From an uncultured Lachnospiraceae bacterium (lineage in GTDB: Bacteria > Bacillota > Clostridia > Lachnospirales > Lachnospiraceae): a DNA stretch of 14,347 nucleotides. Positions 1-6,005 of the stretch are shown here, one piece after another. Below the pieces are notes generated by a model. It made no database searches. It was not told the DNA's origin and saw only the letters and a list, made by a program, of their open reading frames with translations. Position numbers and translations under genes: made by a program. Location of the stretch: positions 1 to 14,347 of the forward strand of contig CAJUNN010000054.1 in assembly GCA_910587955.1 (NCBI GenBank), given 5' to 3'. How positions within the stretch are numbered: position 1 is the stretch's first letter; each line of letters starts with the position of its first letter.

Positions 1-52
1 GAGTATCGCCTTGCCAAGGCGAGGGTCGCGGGTTCGAATCCCGTCTCGTGCT
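1..52 (+). tRNA. tRNA-Gly (anticodon GCC), 3' portion; 5' part lies outside the window
   Basis: The anticodon arm is complete: 5-bp stem 6-10/18-22 around the 7-base loop 11-17, with anticodon GCC at 13-15. A 5-base variable loop (23-27) follows, then a T arm with stem 28-32/40-44 around TTCGAAT (33-39). The 3' acceptor strand is 45-51 (CTCGTGC) and the discriminator is U at 52, as usual for bacterial tRNA-Gly. CTT follows rather than CCA, so the CCA end must be added after transcription. The D arm is only partly present and the 5' acceptor strand is missing because the window begins inside the gene. Confidence 0.95.
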
Positions 53-57
53 CTTAA

Positions 58-85
58 AAACAGTCGGTATATCCGGCTGTTTTTT
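58..85 (+). terminator. Rho-independent terminator of the tRNA-Gly transcript
   Basis: Stem CAGTCGG (61-67) pairs with CCGGCTG (73-79) with one G-U pair around a 5-base loop. The stem can extend by A-T pairs, and a T run (80-85) follows. It lies 6 bases after the tRNA end. Confidence 0.85.
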
Positions 86-94
86 GTTTTGCGT

Positions 95-277
95 TCAAAA
101 AAAGCATATCCGATTGTAATCTCCAATATGCTTCCCACATTCATGGAACAATTCATCCTGCCCCAATAACTTGCCTACATTAAATAGCAGTAATACCACG
201 CAATCCACTTCCGGCTGCGCTGTCAAAAGAAAAATATCCCCTAGCCGCAATCTATGATATCCCGGAATTAAATACAC
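95..277 (-). CDS. orphan small reading frame, possible gene fragment, unknown function
   Basis: This is a 60-codon frame from GTG at 277. The same frame stays open upstream to a TAG near 325, so the readable protein is about 76 codons. The composition is protein-like, with a hydrophobic middle containing VVLLLF and an end containing HECGKHIGDYNRI, but I recognise no family. No Shine-Dalgarno site stands at a proper distance from the GTG. A GGAGG does occur near 313-317, but no start codon in this frame lies close behind it. It is therefore either a 5'-truncated remnant or a chance frame. It lies between a tRNA gene and a recombinase remnant, where gene debris is common. Confidence 0.3.
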   Translation of the reverse strand: MYLIPGYHRLRLGDIFLLTAQPEVDCVVLLLFNVGKLLGQDELFHECGKHIGDYNRICFF

Positions 278-372
278 TCGGTCTTTATCTAAAAAAACCT
301 CTTGCTTTCTCCCTCCAACAGTATCCTATATAAATGTTAACTTTACTTTTTCTGCAAGTCCCTCCGATTTAA

Positions 373-745
373 TCCAACACAGTACAATTCTCAATAACGG
401 AATTCCATGAAGAACTTGACCGCCTGTTCCGTAAAATCTATGAGGATCATGTTAATGGAAAGCTGAATGACGAACGCTTTTACAAGCTGTCAGATGGATA
501 TGAAGCCGAGCAGGAACAGCTAAAACAGGAAATCGAAGCCTTGAAAGCCGAAGTCAGCGAAGCCGGCACAGAAGCAGCCAATGTTTCTAAGCTGATTTGC
601 CGTCAACAAAAAATATACCCGTATTGACGAGCTAACGCCCGAAATTTTAAATACTTTTGTGGATAAAATCGTAGTCCATGAATGCGGGAAATGGAACGGG
701 AATACAGAAAACGTACCAAACGTCAAACCGCCTAAATATAGGCGT
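373..745 (+). pseudogene. C-terminal remnant of a large serine recombinase (TnpX/DUF4368 type), frameshifted
   Basis: Frame 1 (373-627) reads ELDRLFRKIYEDHVNGKLND..., then a coiled segment (EAEQEQLKQEIEALKAE), and stops at TGA 625-627. The reading resumes in another frame from 599 as AVNKKYTRIDELTPEIL and NTFVDKIVVHE. This is the usual zinc-ribbon/coiled-coil to DUF4368 order at the C-terminus of recombinases of clostridial integrative elements. One extra T in the run 596-598 explains the shift: removing it restores a continuous KLIAVNKKYTRIDE. The N-terminal resolvase domain with the catalytic serine is absent, and the frame is already closed by TAA at 370, so a large 5' deletion is inferred. 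The exact 3' end is unclear because the frame runs on into the next gene's leader. It cannot encode an active enzyme. Confidence 0.8.
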
Positions 746-771
746 GGCAGGAGAAAGTCTGCGCTCCTGCC
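746..771 (+). other. 8-bp perfect inverted repeat (hairpin)
   Basis: GGCAGGAG (746-753) is the exact reverse complement of CTCCTGCC (764-771), with a 10-base spacer. The sequence after it is T-rich but interrupted (TATCTATTTTTATCC), so it is at best a weak terminator for the old recombinase gene. It may instead mark the end of the decayed element. Confidence 0.4.
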
Positions 772-913
772 CATACATATCTATTTTTATCCTTATCTGG
801 TATCAATCAAGACCCACCCTTATAAAAAATACGTTTTTTCAATCCCTTTTCCTGCATTTTTTCATAAACTCTGCTCTTTCGGCACATACTACCTCCCAAA
901 GGAGGAATCAGCC

Positions 914-1135
914 ATGAACCACACTACACCAAAAGAATCTGTCCTGGAGCTTCCGAACTCCTGCCGAGCGGCAGCAGACCGGATGGAAGCGGCGCTCCGG
1001 GAGGAAGACCAAGCTTCCTACAGCACCGCACACTTAAACGGAACCGCCTATTCCATAGTGAAAGATGCAGAAAAAGCCCTCAGCCAGGAACTTGGCAGAG
1101 ACATTGTACTGGCGGCCTACCAGAAAAATGAATAA
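914..1135 (+). CDS. small helical protein of unknown function, upstream of rubrerythrin
   Basis: This frame encodes 73 residues. The ATG at 914 is chosen because AAAGGAGG (898-905) precedes it by 8 bases. The longer open frame back to about 659 is only recombinase debris running in by chance. The product has no membrane segment or signal peptide and a single cysteine (C17). Charged and alanine-rich stretches (ADRMEAALREEDQ, KDAEKALSQELGRD) suggest two or three amphipathic helices. Its stop is 17 bases before the rubrerythrin start, with another Shine-Dalgarno site between, so the two are probably co-transcribed. I do not recognise the family. The pairing with rubrerythrin suggests, but does not prove, a role in oxidative-stress handling. 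Confidence 0.75.
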   Translation: MNHTTPKESVLELPNSCRAAADRMEAALREEDQASYSTAHLNGTAYSIVKDAEKALSQELGRDIVLAAYQKNE

Positions 1136-1152
1136 AAAGGAGAACCTCAGCC

Positions 1153-1749
1153 ATGCCTGTAGAATTTAAGAACAGCGAAACCAGAGAAAACCTTATGCGC
1201 GCCTTCGCAGGCGAAAGCCAGGCGCGGAACCGCTACACCTTTGCGGCGGAGCAAGCCCGCAAACAGGGGCTTCCTGTGATTGAACAGCTCTTTACGTTTA
1301 CCGCCAACCAGGAAAGAGAACACGCCCAGATCTTCTACAACCACTTAAATTCCCTTTCCGGAACCACCATCCACATTGACGGCGGGTATCCCGTAGATCT
1401 GTATCCCGACGTGGTTCAGCTTCTACGCACCGCCCAGCACAACGAATACGAAGAGCACGATCCCATCTACAAAGCTTTCGGCGACAAAGCTGCGGAAGAA
1501 GGTTTTCCGGCAGTGGCTTCCTCCTTCCACGGAATCGCTGCCATCGAAAAGACCCATGGCGACCGCTTCGGCTGCTTTGCCGAACTGATCGAAAACAATG
1601 CCTTATTCTCCGCCGGAGGACAGGAAGCCTGGCTGTGCCTGAACTGCGGCCATATCCACACCGGGCCTCTGGCACCTTCCGTCTGCCCCATCTGCCATGA
1701 AGAACAGGGCTATTTTATCCGCCTCTCCATGATTCCCCTGTCTATATAA
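1153..1749 (+). CDS. rbr: rubrerythrin (diiron peroxidase with C-terminal rubredoxin domain)
   Basis: Rubrerythrins reduce hydrogen peroxide to water in the cytoplasm of anaerobes, taking electrons through a rubredoxin-like iron centre. This 198-residue protein has the usual length and order. A four-helix ferritin-like domain (about 5-145) carries the diiron ligand motifs: GES with E21, QEREH with E54 and H57, EYEE with E98/E101, and IEKTH with E132/H135. A short rubredoxin domain follows, with C162/C165 in CLNCGH and C178/C181 in CPICHEEQGYF. The start is supported by AAAAAGGAGAA (about 1135-1143) ahead of ATG 1153. The gene follows the small 73-residue frame by 17 bases. No terminator is visible after its stop; instead a strong promoter begins 8 bases later. 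Family assignment is secure; which donor reduces it is unknown. Confidence 0.96.
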   Translation: MPVEFKNSETRENLMRAFAGESQARNRYTFAAEQARKQGLPVIEQLFTFTANQEREHAQIFYNHLNSLSGTTIHIDGGYPVDLYPDVVQLLRTAQHNEYEEHDPIYKAFGDKAAEEGFPAVASSFHGIAAIEKTHGDRFGCFAELIENNALFSAGGQEAWLCLNCGHIHTGPLAPSVCPICHEEQGYFIRLSMIPLSI

Positions 1750-1756
1750 GGCAGGC

Positions 1757-1785
1757 TTGAAAAACGGCGGAAATCCTCTTATAAT
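1757..1785 (+). promoter_or_regulatory. sigma-A type promoter for the repeat leader and the LUD gene
   Basis: The -35 box TTGAAA (1757-1762, five of six consensus bases) is followed by a 17-base spacer and the -10 box TATAAT (1780-1785, six of six). The predicted transcript start is near 1792, two bases before the first tandem repeat. It begins 8 bases after the rubrerythrin stop. Confidence 0.78.
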
Positions 1786-1793
1786 AAAGTTAA

Positions 1794-2103
1794 AAATCAG
1801 CAAACAGCCGCACCAATGCCCAGAAGGATTTTCGGATGCAGCATGCAGGCGGAAATTCTTCTCCTAAAAGGCATTGGGAGGATGTTTGCGGAACTTTAAA
1901 TCAGCAAATATCCGTACAATGCCCAGAAGGATTTTCGAATGCAGCATGCAATCGGAAATTCTTCTCCTAAAAGGCATTGGAAGGATGTTTGCGGAACTTT
2001 AAATCAGCAAATATCCGTACAATGCCCAGAAGGATTTTCGAATGCAGCATGCAATCGGAAATTCTTCTCCTAAAAGGCATTGGAAGGATGTTTGCGGAAC
2101 TTT
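1794..2103 (+). repeat. three tandem 103-104 bp repeats filling the 5' leader of the LUD gene
   Basis: The units are 1794-1897 (104 bp), 1898-2000 (103 bp) and 2001-2103 (103 bp), with no spacers. Units 2 and 3 are identical. Unit 1 differs from them by seven substitutions and one extra base (positions 1805, 1807, 1811, 1813/1814, 1835, 1848, 1849, 1878). After unit 3 the sequence continues AAAT, then diverges into the AGGAGG site at 2108. The period is not a multiple of 3, so this is not a protein repeat. Two identical copies point to recent duplication or homogenisation. Confidence 0.97.
1800..2097 (+). promoter_or_regulatory. predicted structured leader RNA: three long hairpins, one per repeat
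   Basis: In unit 1, AGAAGGATTTTCG (1822-1834) pairs along all 13 bases with CGGAAATTCTTCT (1850-1862), with two G-U pairs. Outside it CCAATGCC (1813-1820) pairs with GGCATTGG (1870-1877), and CCGCA (1808-1812) with TGCGG (1887-1891). In units 2 and 3 the outer arm becomes CCGTA, which still pairs through G-U, and the upper stem gains one A-U pair. None of the differences between units breaks a predicted pair. A competing pairing exists: GCAAAC (1800-1805) with GTTTGC (1884-1889), which shares bases with TGCGG. I do not recognise a known riboswitch, T-box or terminator form. The function is unknown. Confidence 0.55.
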
Positions 2104-2105
2104 AA
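1816..2105 (+). other. three 27-codon micro-reading frames, one in each repeat unit
   Basis: Frames are 1816-1899, 1919-2002 and 2022-2105, each ATG to TAA. All begin MPRRIF and continue through CSMQ and EILLLKGIGRMFAEL to the stop. Unit 1 has G and A where units 2 and 3 have E and S; the other two codon differences are silent. The only length change between units lies just before the ATG. No Shine-Dalgarno site precedes any of the three ATGs, so translation is doubtful. The last stop (2103-2105) lies 3 bases before the AGGAGG of the LUD gene. They could be leader peptides or by-products of the hairpin sequence. Confidence 0.3.
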
Positions 2106-2122
2106 ATAGGAGGATTCTACTT

Positions 2123-2758
2123 ATGACACCCCAAAAGCAATACTACGAAAACGCTGCCAAAACTATCATCGCAGCCCTGGAAAAACGCCAGATGGAAGGC
2201 TTTTACTGTGAGGACTGTGCCGCCGCCGTAAAAAAGGTGCTGGAACTGGTGCCTGAAGGCTCCTCCGTTACCTGGGGCGGAACCATGACCATGGAAGAAT
2301 GCGGCGTGATGGATGCCTTGAAAAAAGGAAATTACAGCCTCATCGATCGCCTGTCCGCCAAAACTCCCCAGGAAAAAAAAGAACTGTACGCCAAAGCCGT
2401 CTGTGCAGACTACTTCTTTATGAGCACCAACGCCATTACCCTGGACGGAGAACTGGTCAATGTAGACGGCGCCGGAAACCGGGTGGCCTGTCTGTGCAGC
2501 GGACCGGACAACGTCATTGTCCTGGCCGGCATGAACAAAGTAACTGCCACAGTGGAAGAAGGACATAACCGGGCAAGAAATATTGCCGCGCCCAAAAACA
2601 CCGTGCGGCTGAACAAAAATACCCCTTGTTTTACCAAGGGGAAATGCTATCACTGTCTCTCTTCGGAATGTATCTGCAGCCAGATTGTAGTTACCCGCAG
2701 ATCTCATATTCCCGGACGAATCAAAGTAATTTTGATAGGAGAAGAGCTGGGGTATTAA
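2123..2758 (+). CDS. LUD-domain protein (LutC/YkgG-like, lactate utilisation family)
   Basis: This frame encodes 211 residues spanning one LUD domain. It is recognised from the stretches SVTWGGTMTMEECGVMDAL (about 48-66), YFFMSTNAITLDGELVNVDG, GPDNVIVLAGMNKV and the C-terminal GRIKVILIGEELGY. LUD proteins are found in the LutABC complex for L-lactate oxidation. In clostridia they often occur alone, as here, with no lutA or lutB nearby, so the substrate is unknown. The C-terminal third has a cysteine group (PCFTKGKCYHCLSSECIC, about 172-189) that could bind metal or an iron-sulfur cluster; this is inference. The start is ATG 2123, nine bases after AGGAGG (2108-2113). An upstream in-frame ATG at 2042 lies inside the repeat array and is rejected. 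It is expressed from its own promoter through the repeat leader. Confidence 0.9.
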   Translation: MTPQKQYYENAAKTIIAALEKRQMEGFYCEDCAAAVKKVLELVPEGSSVTWGGTMTMEECGVMDALKKGNYSLIDRLSAKTPQEKKELYAKAVCADYFFMSTNAITLDGELVNVDGAGNRVACLCSGPDNVIVLAGMNKVTATVEEGHNRARNIAAPKNTVRLNKNTPCFTKGKCYHCLSSECICSQIVVTRRSHIPGRIKVILIGEELGY

Positions 2759-2767
2759 TTATAAAAA

Positions 2768-2820
2768 GCGGCATTTCCAGTTCTTTAAAACAGAGCCGGA
2801 AATGCCGTTCTTCTTTTCTT
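2768..2820. terminator. bidirectional Rho-independent terminator between LUD gene and ABC operon
   Basis: CGGCATTTCC (2769-2778) is the exact reverse complement of GGAAATGCCG (2798-2807), with a 19-base loop that can pair further inside. The plus strand then has the T-rich TTCTTCTTTTCTTT. On the minus strand the hairpin is followed by TTTTTATAATT. It therefore serves both convergent transcripts. Confidence 0.85.
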
Positions 2821-4205
2821 TATTCATTCCGTATCGCCGCCAGAGGACTCAAACGCATGGCCCGAAGGGCCGGAAACAGCCCTGCCATCATACCGATTAT
2901 CACTGCAAAAATCATAGCCATCCCTGACAGATAGAACGGGATGTAGGAAATCCCCGCATAATAAGTCTCCTTGGCAACGAAATTAATAATCGATGAGATT
3001 CCGTAACTCAAGGCCAAGCCCACAACGCCGCCGATGAGCCCGATAAACCCTGCCTCCGCCAGAAACATATTCCGGATGGCGGACATATCACAGCCCAGCA
3101 CCTTGATTACGCCGATCTCTTTGGTCCGCTCATAGATAGACATCATCATCGTATTGGCAATACCGATAGCCGCCACGAAAAGTGAGACTGCACCGATACC
3201 TCCCAAAGCCGCCTGGATAGACCTGGACTGCTCCTGGGTCTGCTCCATCCACTCTGCATTGCTCTCCGCCTGATAACCCATCCCCCGGATCGCTTCCTGC
3301 ACTTCCTCCATATGGTTGATATCATCCACACGGATGTAAGCCCGATCGTAATAAATCTCTTTATAAGGCTTGCCCGACTTGTTCGTAGGCTGGCCGGGAA
3401 TCTGCTTCCCCTTAAACACCTTCCTTAGCTGTGTTTTCAAAGCTTCCACATCACAAAGGGCCGTATAGGAATATTCACTCCATTCGTCCGGCTTTCCGGC
3501 CATCACTCCGCAGGCAGGCACCACATATTTCTTGGGCGCCGGCAAGGGATTTCCGTTCTCGTCCGTCCCTCCGCCCCAATAAGCATCCATATCAAAAATA
3601 ATAAACATGGGATCGTTCATCAAATCCACATCCGCCAACTGCGGATTTTCCGGATCCGGGGATTCCCAGTAAGGATTCTGCCCGGTCTTGGCATTGTAAA
3701 AATCCCGGATCAGGGTATTCCCGTAAAAAAGCTGCAGCTCCTCTCCTTCCGGCGGAAGCGTTCCCTCTCCTACCTCCAGATTCATCTTATGCAGTGCCTC
3801 CTGGCTCATTCCCTGGATGTTAAAGGTATTTTCCCACACGCCCTGTTTCGCCGCCACATAGATGGACAATACGGGAGACGCCAGCTCCACATGCTCCATC
3901 TGAGAGAAAGCTTCAATAGCCGCATCGTCAATGCGGACCGGCTCCTGCTGCTCACTGTCTGAATCAACGGCGACCGCCACTTCATATCCATAATACCCGC
4001 TGTCCCCGCCGTACACGTTAATGGTGGTGATCCCGCCGTACTCCTCAATCTGCTCCATCATAGAACGGTTCAGCCCCAGTCCCAGGGAAATCATAACCAC
4101 AATGGAGGCGGTTCCTATGACCACACCCAGAATTGTGAGAATGGTACGGAGCTTCCGGCGCCAGAGACTGCTGAGGCTCATTTTGAGCAAATCAACAACA
4201 CTCAT
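2820..4205 (-). CDS. ABC transporter permease, MacB/FtsX family
   Basis: This 461-residue protein has the MacB-type plan. There is one N-terminal membrane segment (about 21-42, preceded by WRRKLRTIL), then a large extracellular core domain (about 50-330), then three membrane segments (about 336-356, 384-408, 424-445). The FtsX signature ANTMMMSIYERTKEIGVIKV and the ending PLAAIRNE are typical. It would pair with the ATPase of the same operon to move a substrate outward or to transmit force to envelope proteins. There is no outer membrane here, so a TolC-linked role is excluded. Its ATG (4205) is 3 bases after the stop of the CARDB-like gene, with GAGGAG inside that gene's end as ribosome site. 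The substrate cannot be told: antimicrobial peptides, lipoproteins or a hydrolase-activation role are all possible. Confidence 0.92.
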   Translation of the reverse strand: MSVVDLLKMSLSSLWRRKLRTILTILGVVIGTASIVVMISLGLGLNRSMMEQIEEYGGITTINVYGGDSGYYGYEVAVAVDSDSEQQEPVRIDDAAIEAFSQMEHVELASPVLSIYVAAKQGVWENTFNIQGMSQEALHKMNLEVGEGTLPPEGEELQLFYGNTLIRDFYNAKTGQNPYWESPDPENPQLADVDLMNDPMFIIFDMDAYWGGGTDENGNPLPAPKKYVVPACGVMAGKPDEWSEYSYTALCDVEALKTQLRKVFKGKQIPGQPTNKSGKPYKEIYYDRAYIRVDDINHMEEVQEAIRGMGYQAESNAEWMEQTQEQSRSIQAALGGIGAVSLFVAAIGIANTMMMSIYERTKEIGVIKVLGCDMSAIRNMFLAEAGFIGLIGGVVGLALSYGISSIINFVAKETYYAGISYIPFYLSGMAMIFAVIIGMMAGLFPALRAMRLSPLAAIRNE

Positions 4206-4208
4206 GCG

Positions 4209-6005
4209 TTACTCCTCTTTCTCTTCTTCATCCCCATCCGACAAATCCACTTCTTCCATATCCGCAAACTCGTCATCATCAATCGCTTCCAAAAGCTCCG
4301 CCGCCTTTTTCTTTTTCTTACGGCGTATCACAAGGAATACAGCCGCGCCTATGATAACCAGCACCAGGGGAACCAGCACATACCAGATCTTGAAGCCCCC
4401 CTTCTCCTGCATCATATCCTCGCCAAACATATCTCCCTCCATACCCATATCATCCGGGATATACATTTCGTTCACAAAAAGGGTCATTTCCTTTTCTATC
4501 GTAGCCGCCTCTCCGGCTTCGTCCTCATAAGTAATCTGGATTTTTACAGTTCCGTCATCCATGGTAGCCGCCGCCCCGGTTAAATAAGCGTCCAAGTTGG
4601 CCGTAGCTCCCGGATCGATATTTCCCAGATAGGTATCCCCGCCGGTAACGGAATCCGCAATAAATTTCACGCTTGTATTGTAGAGCTTCGTCTTGCCGAT
4701 ATTGTAAATGCTGAACATAACGTTGACCTCGGACCCCACCTCAATGGAATCCGGCATTACATCTACGCTGCTGATATCCACCCGGGCTTCCTGACGGACC
4801 GGAATGGAGACACTGGCTGTATTCTCATAAGCATTTACATTCTCATCCTCGTAGTTCATTTTTACATTCACTACATAGGGCTTCTGGGACAAATCGGAAC
4901 GCGCTTCCATCTCCATGGAAATATCCTTGGTAGCTCCCGCCGGAATCCGGTCTACAAAAATGGTGCTGGAACCGGCAGTCGGGAGAAAAGCCGCTGCCAC
5001 ATAAGTGGTATCCGTGCTCTCGCTGGCCGCCTGGATATCAAAAAGCATATTCTGGACCGCCGTAGCCTTGGAGGTGTTCTGCATATGTAAGGTCAGCGTA
5101 AAGGTCTCGCCTGCATGAACCACTTCCGGGCTGGTGGAAAATCCCGTAACAATCACCCGGGGAGTAGAAGCCGTCCCATCTGCGGATACACCAGTCGTTC
5201 CGACTACGTTCACATAGCTGGTCAAGGTTACCGTTTCCAGAGTGCGGTCTTCTTTCTCAAAAGTCACGTCAAAGGCAATGGGCATATAGCCGCTGGGAGC
5301 GTCTTTCCTGGTCTTTAAAGTCCAGGTCAGCTCCCTGCGCCGCTCCATATCCGTGCCGCCGTCGTCGGTTCCCGGAAGGATATCGATAGTCTGGGTATAA
5401 TTGGAAGTCTCTATTTCAAAGGGCCATTTACTTGCGTCATCGCTGATCTGCGGCGTTACCACCGCATTCTTCACCCGGGTCCGTCCCATATTCACCACCG
5501 GAAGAACCACATTTACATGACGGCCGGCATTGGCCACAGGAGTCACCCAGTTGCCGCCTATCATAATATTGTCGTTGGTGGTCTTGGGGGTGGGATCGGG
5601 GTCGGGTTCAGGTTCGGATGGTTCCTCATTTGCATCGGATTTAGTAACTCCGGCTGCATTATCAATCCGAGATTTCATAATGGCAATTAACTCATCTGCA
5701 TCCGCATTGCTTACTTCATAATCTGAATTATCAGCTTTAGGTTTTGTTATCTGAGTTATAACAGCATTCACAGAAGTATCTAATGCCGTTTTATCTTCTG
5801 AAGACATCAAATTTGCATATTTATCATAATAACTCTTTAAATTACTTGCTTTCTTATTGCGTGCTACTTTTTTAGCTTCAGGAACACTGTCATCTTGTGC
5901 CGCCTCCACAACCATCGGCCGCGCCAGCATCCCCGCTGCCGGAACAGCCAGCATCCCGCACAGTACAAGCATCAGTACTCTTTTTGCTACTCGAAATTTC
6001 CTCAT
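4209..6005 (-). CDS. secreted, membrane-anchored CARDB-like repeat protein, partner of the ABC transporter
   Basis: This 598-residue protein starts with a signal peptide (basic MRKFRVAKR, hydrophobic core to about 30, likely cleavage near VEA at 35). Next are a charged helical segment (about 42-125) and a Pro/Glu/Asp linker (EPSEPEPDPDPTP, 128-140). A long beta-rich region (about 145-535) has CARDB/NEW3-like immunoglobulin modules, marked by repeats of the type 'hxxGETFTLTLHMQNTSKA' and 'VGSEVNVMFSIYNIGKTKL'. One membrane helix follows (541-560), then a basic stop RRKKKKK and a strongly acidic tail. It resembles the COG1361-type S-layer-like proteins often encoded beside MacB-type transporters in Firmicutes. 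Its ATG overlaps the ATPase stop (ATGA, 6002-6005), which implies coupled translation and a shared function. A role as extracellular adaptor or substrate-binding stalk is inference. The segment 5640-5880 differs in base composition. Confidence 0.85.
   Translation of the reverse strand: MRKFRVAKRVLMLVLCGMLAVPAAGMLARPMVVEAAQDDSVPEAKKVARNKKASNLKSYYDKYANLMSSEDKTALDTSVNAVITQITKPKADNSDYEVSNADADELIAIMKSRIDNAAGVTKSDANEEPSEPEPDPDPTPKTTNDNIMIGGNWVTPVANAGRHVNVVLPVVNMGRTRVKNAVVTPQISDDASKWPFEIETSNYTQTIDILPGTDDGGTDMERRRELTWTLKTRKDAPSGYMPIAFDVTFEKEDRTLETVTLTSYVNVVGTTGVSADGTASTPRVIVTGFSTSPEVVHAGETFTLTLHMQNTSKATAVQNMLFDIQAASESTDTTYVAAAFLPTAGSSTIFVDRIPAGATKDISMEMEARSDLSQKPYVVNVKMNYEDENVNAYENTASVSIPVRQEARVDISSVDVMPDSIEVGSEVNVMFSIYNIGKTKLYNTSVKFIADSVTGGDTYLGNIDPGATANLDAYLTGAAATMDDGTVKIQITYEDEAGEAATIEKEMTLFVNEMYIPDDMGMEGDMFGEDMMQEKGGFKIWYVLVPLVLVIIGAAVFLVIRRKKKKKAAELLEAIDDDEFADMEEVDLSDGDEEEKEE
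5640..5880. other. AT-rich block inside the CARDB-like gene
   Basis: By hand count, 5641-5880 has 78 G or C in 240 bases (about 33 percent), while the line 5281-5340 of the same gene has 35 in 60. The edges match the protein plan: it covers the helical segment (about 42-122) between the signal peptide and the acidic linker. It may be a domain gained by recombination or a fast-evolving region. Confidence 0.8.

Noticed and set aside
659..1135. Single 158-codon frame joining the recombinase tail to the 73-residue protein
   Set aside because: The first part is recombinase debris and the second has its own AAAGGAGG and ATG at 914; the join is chance read-through.
1794..2103. CRISPR array
   Set aside because: Units are contiguous and about 103 bp long, with no unique spacers and no cas genes.
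2042..2122. Longer LUD start inside the third repeat
   Set aside because: The extension encodes repeat sequence, has no ribosome site, and a proper AGGAGG precedes ATG 2123.
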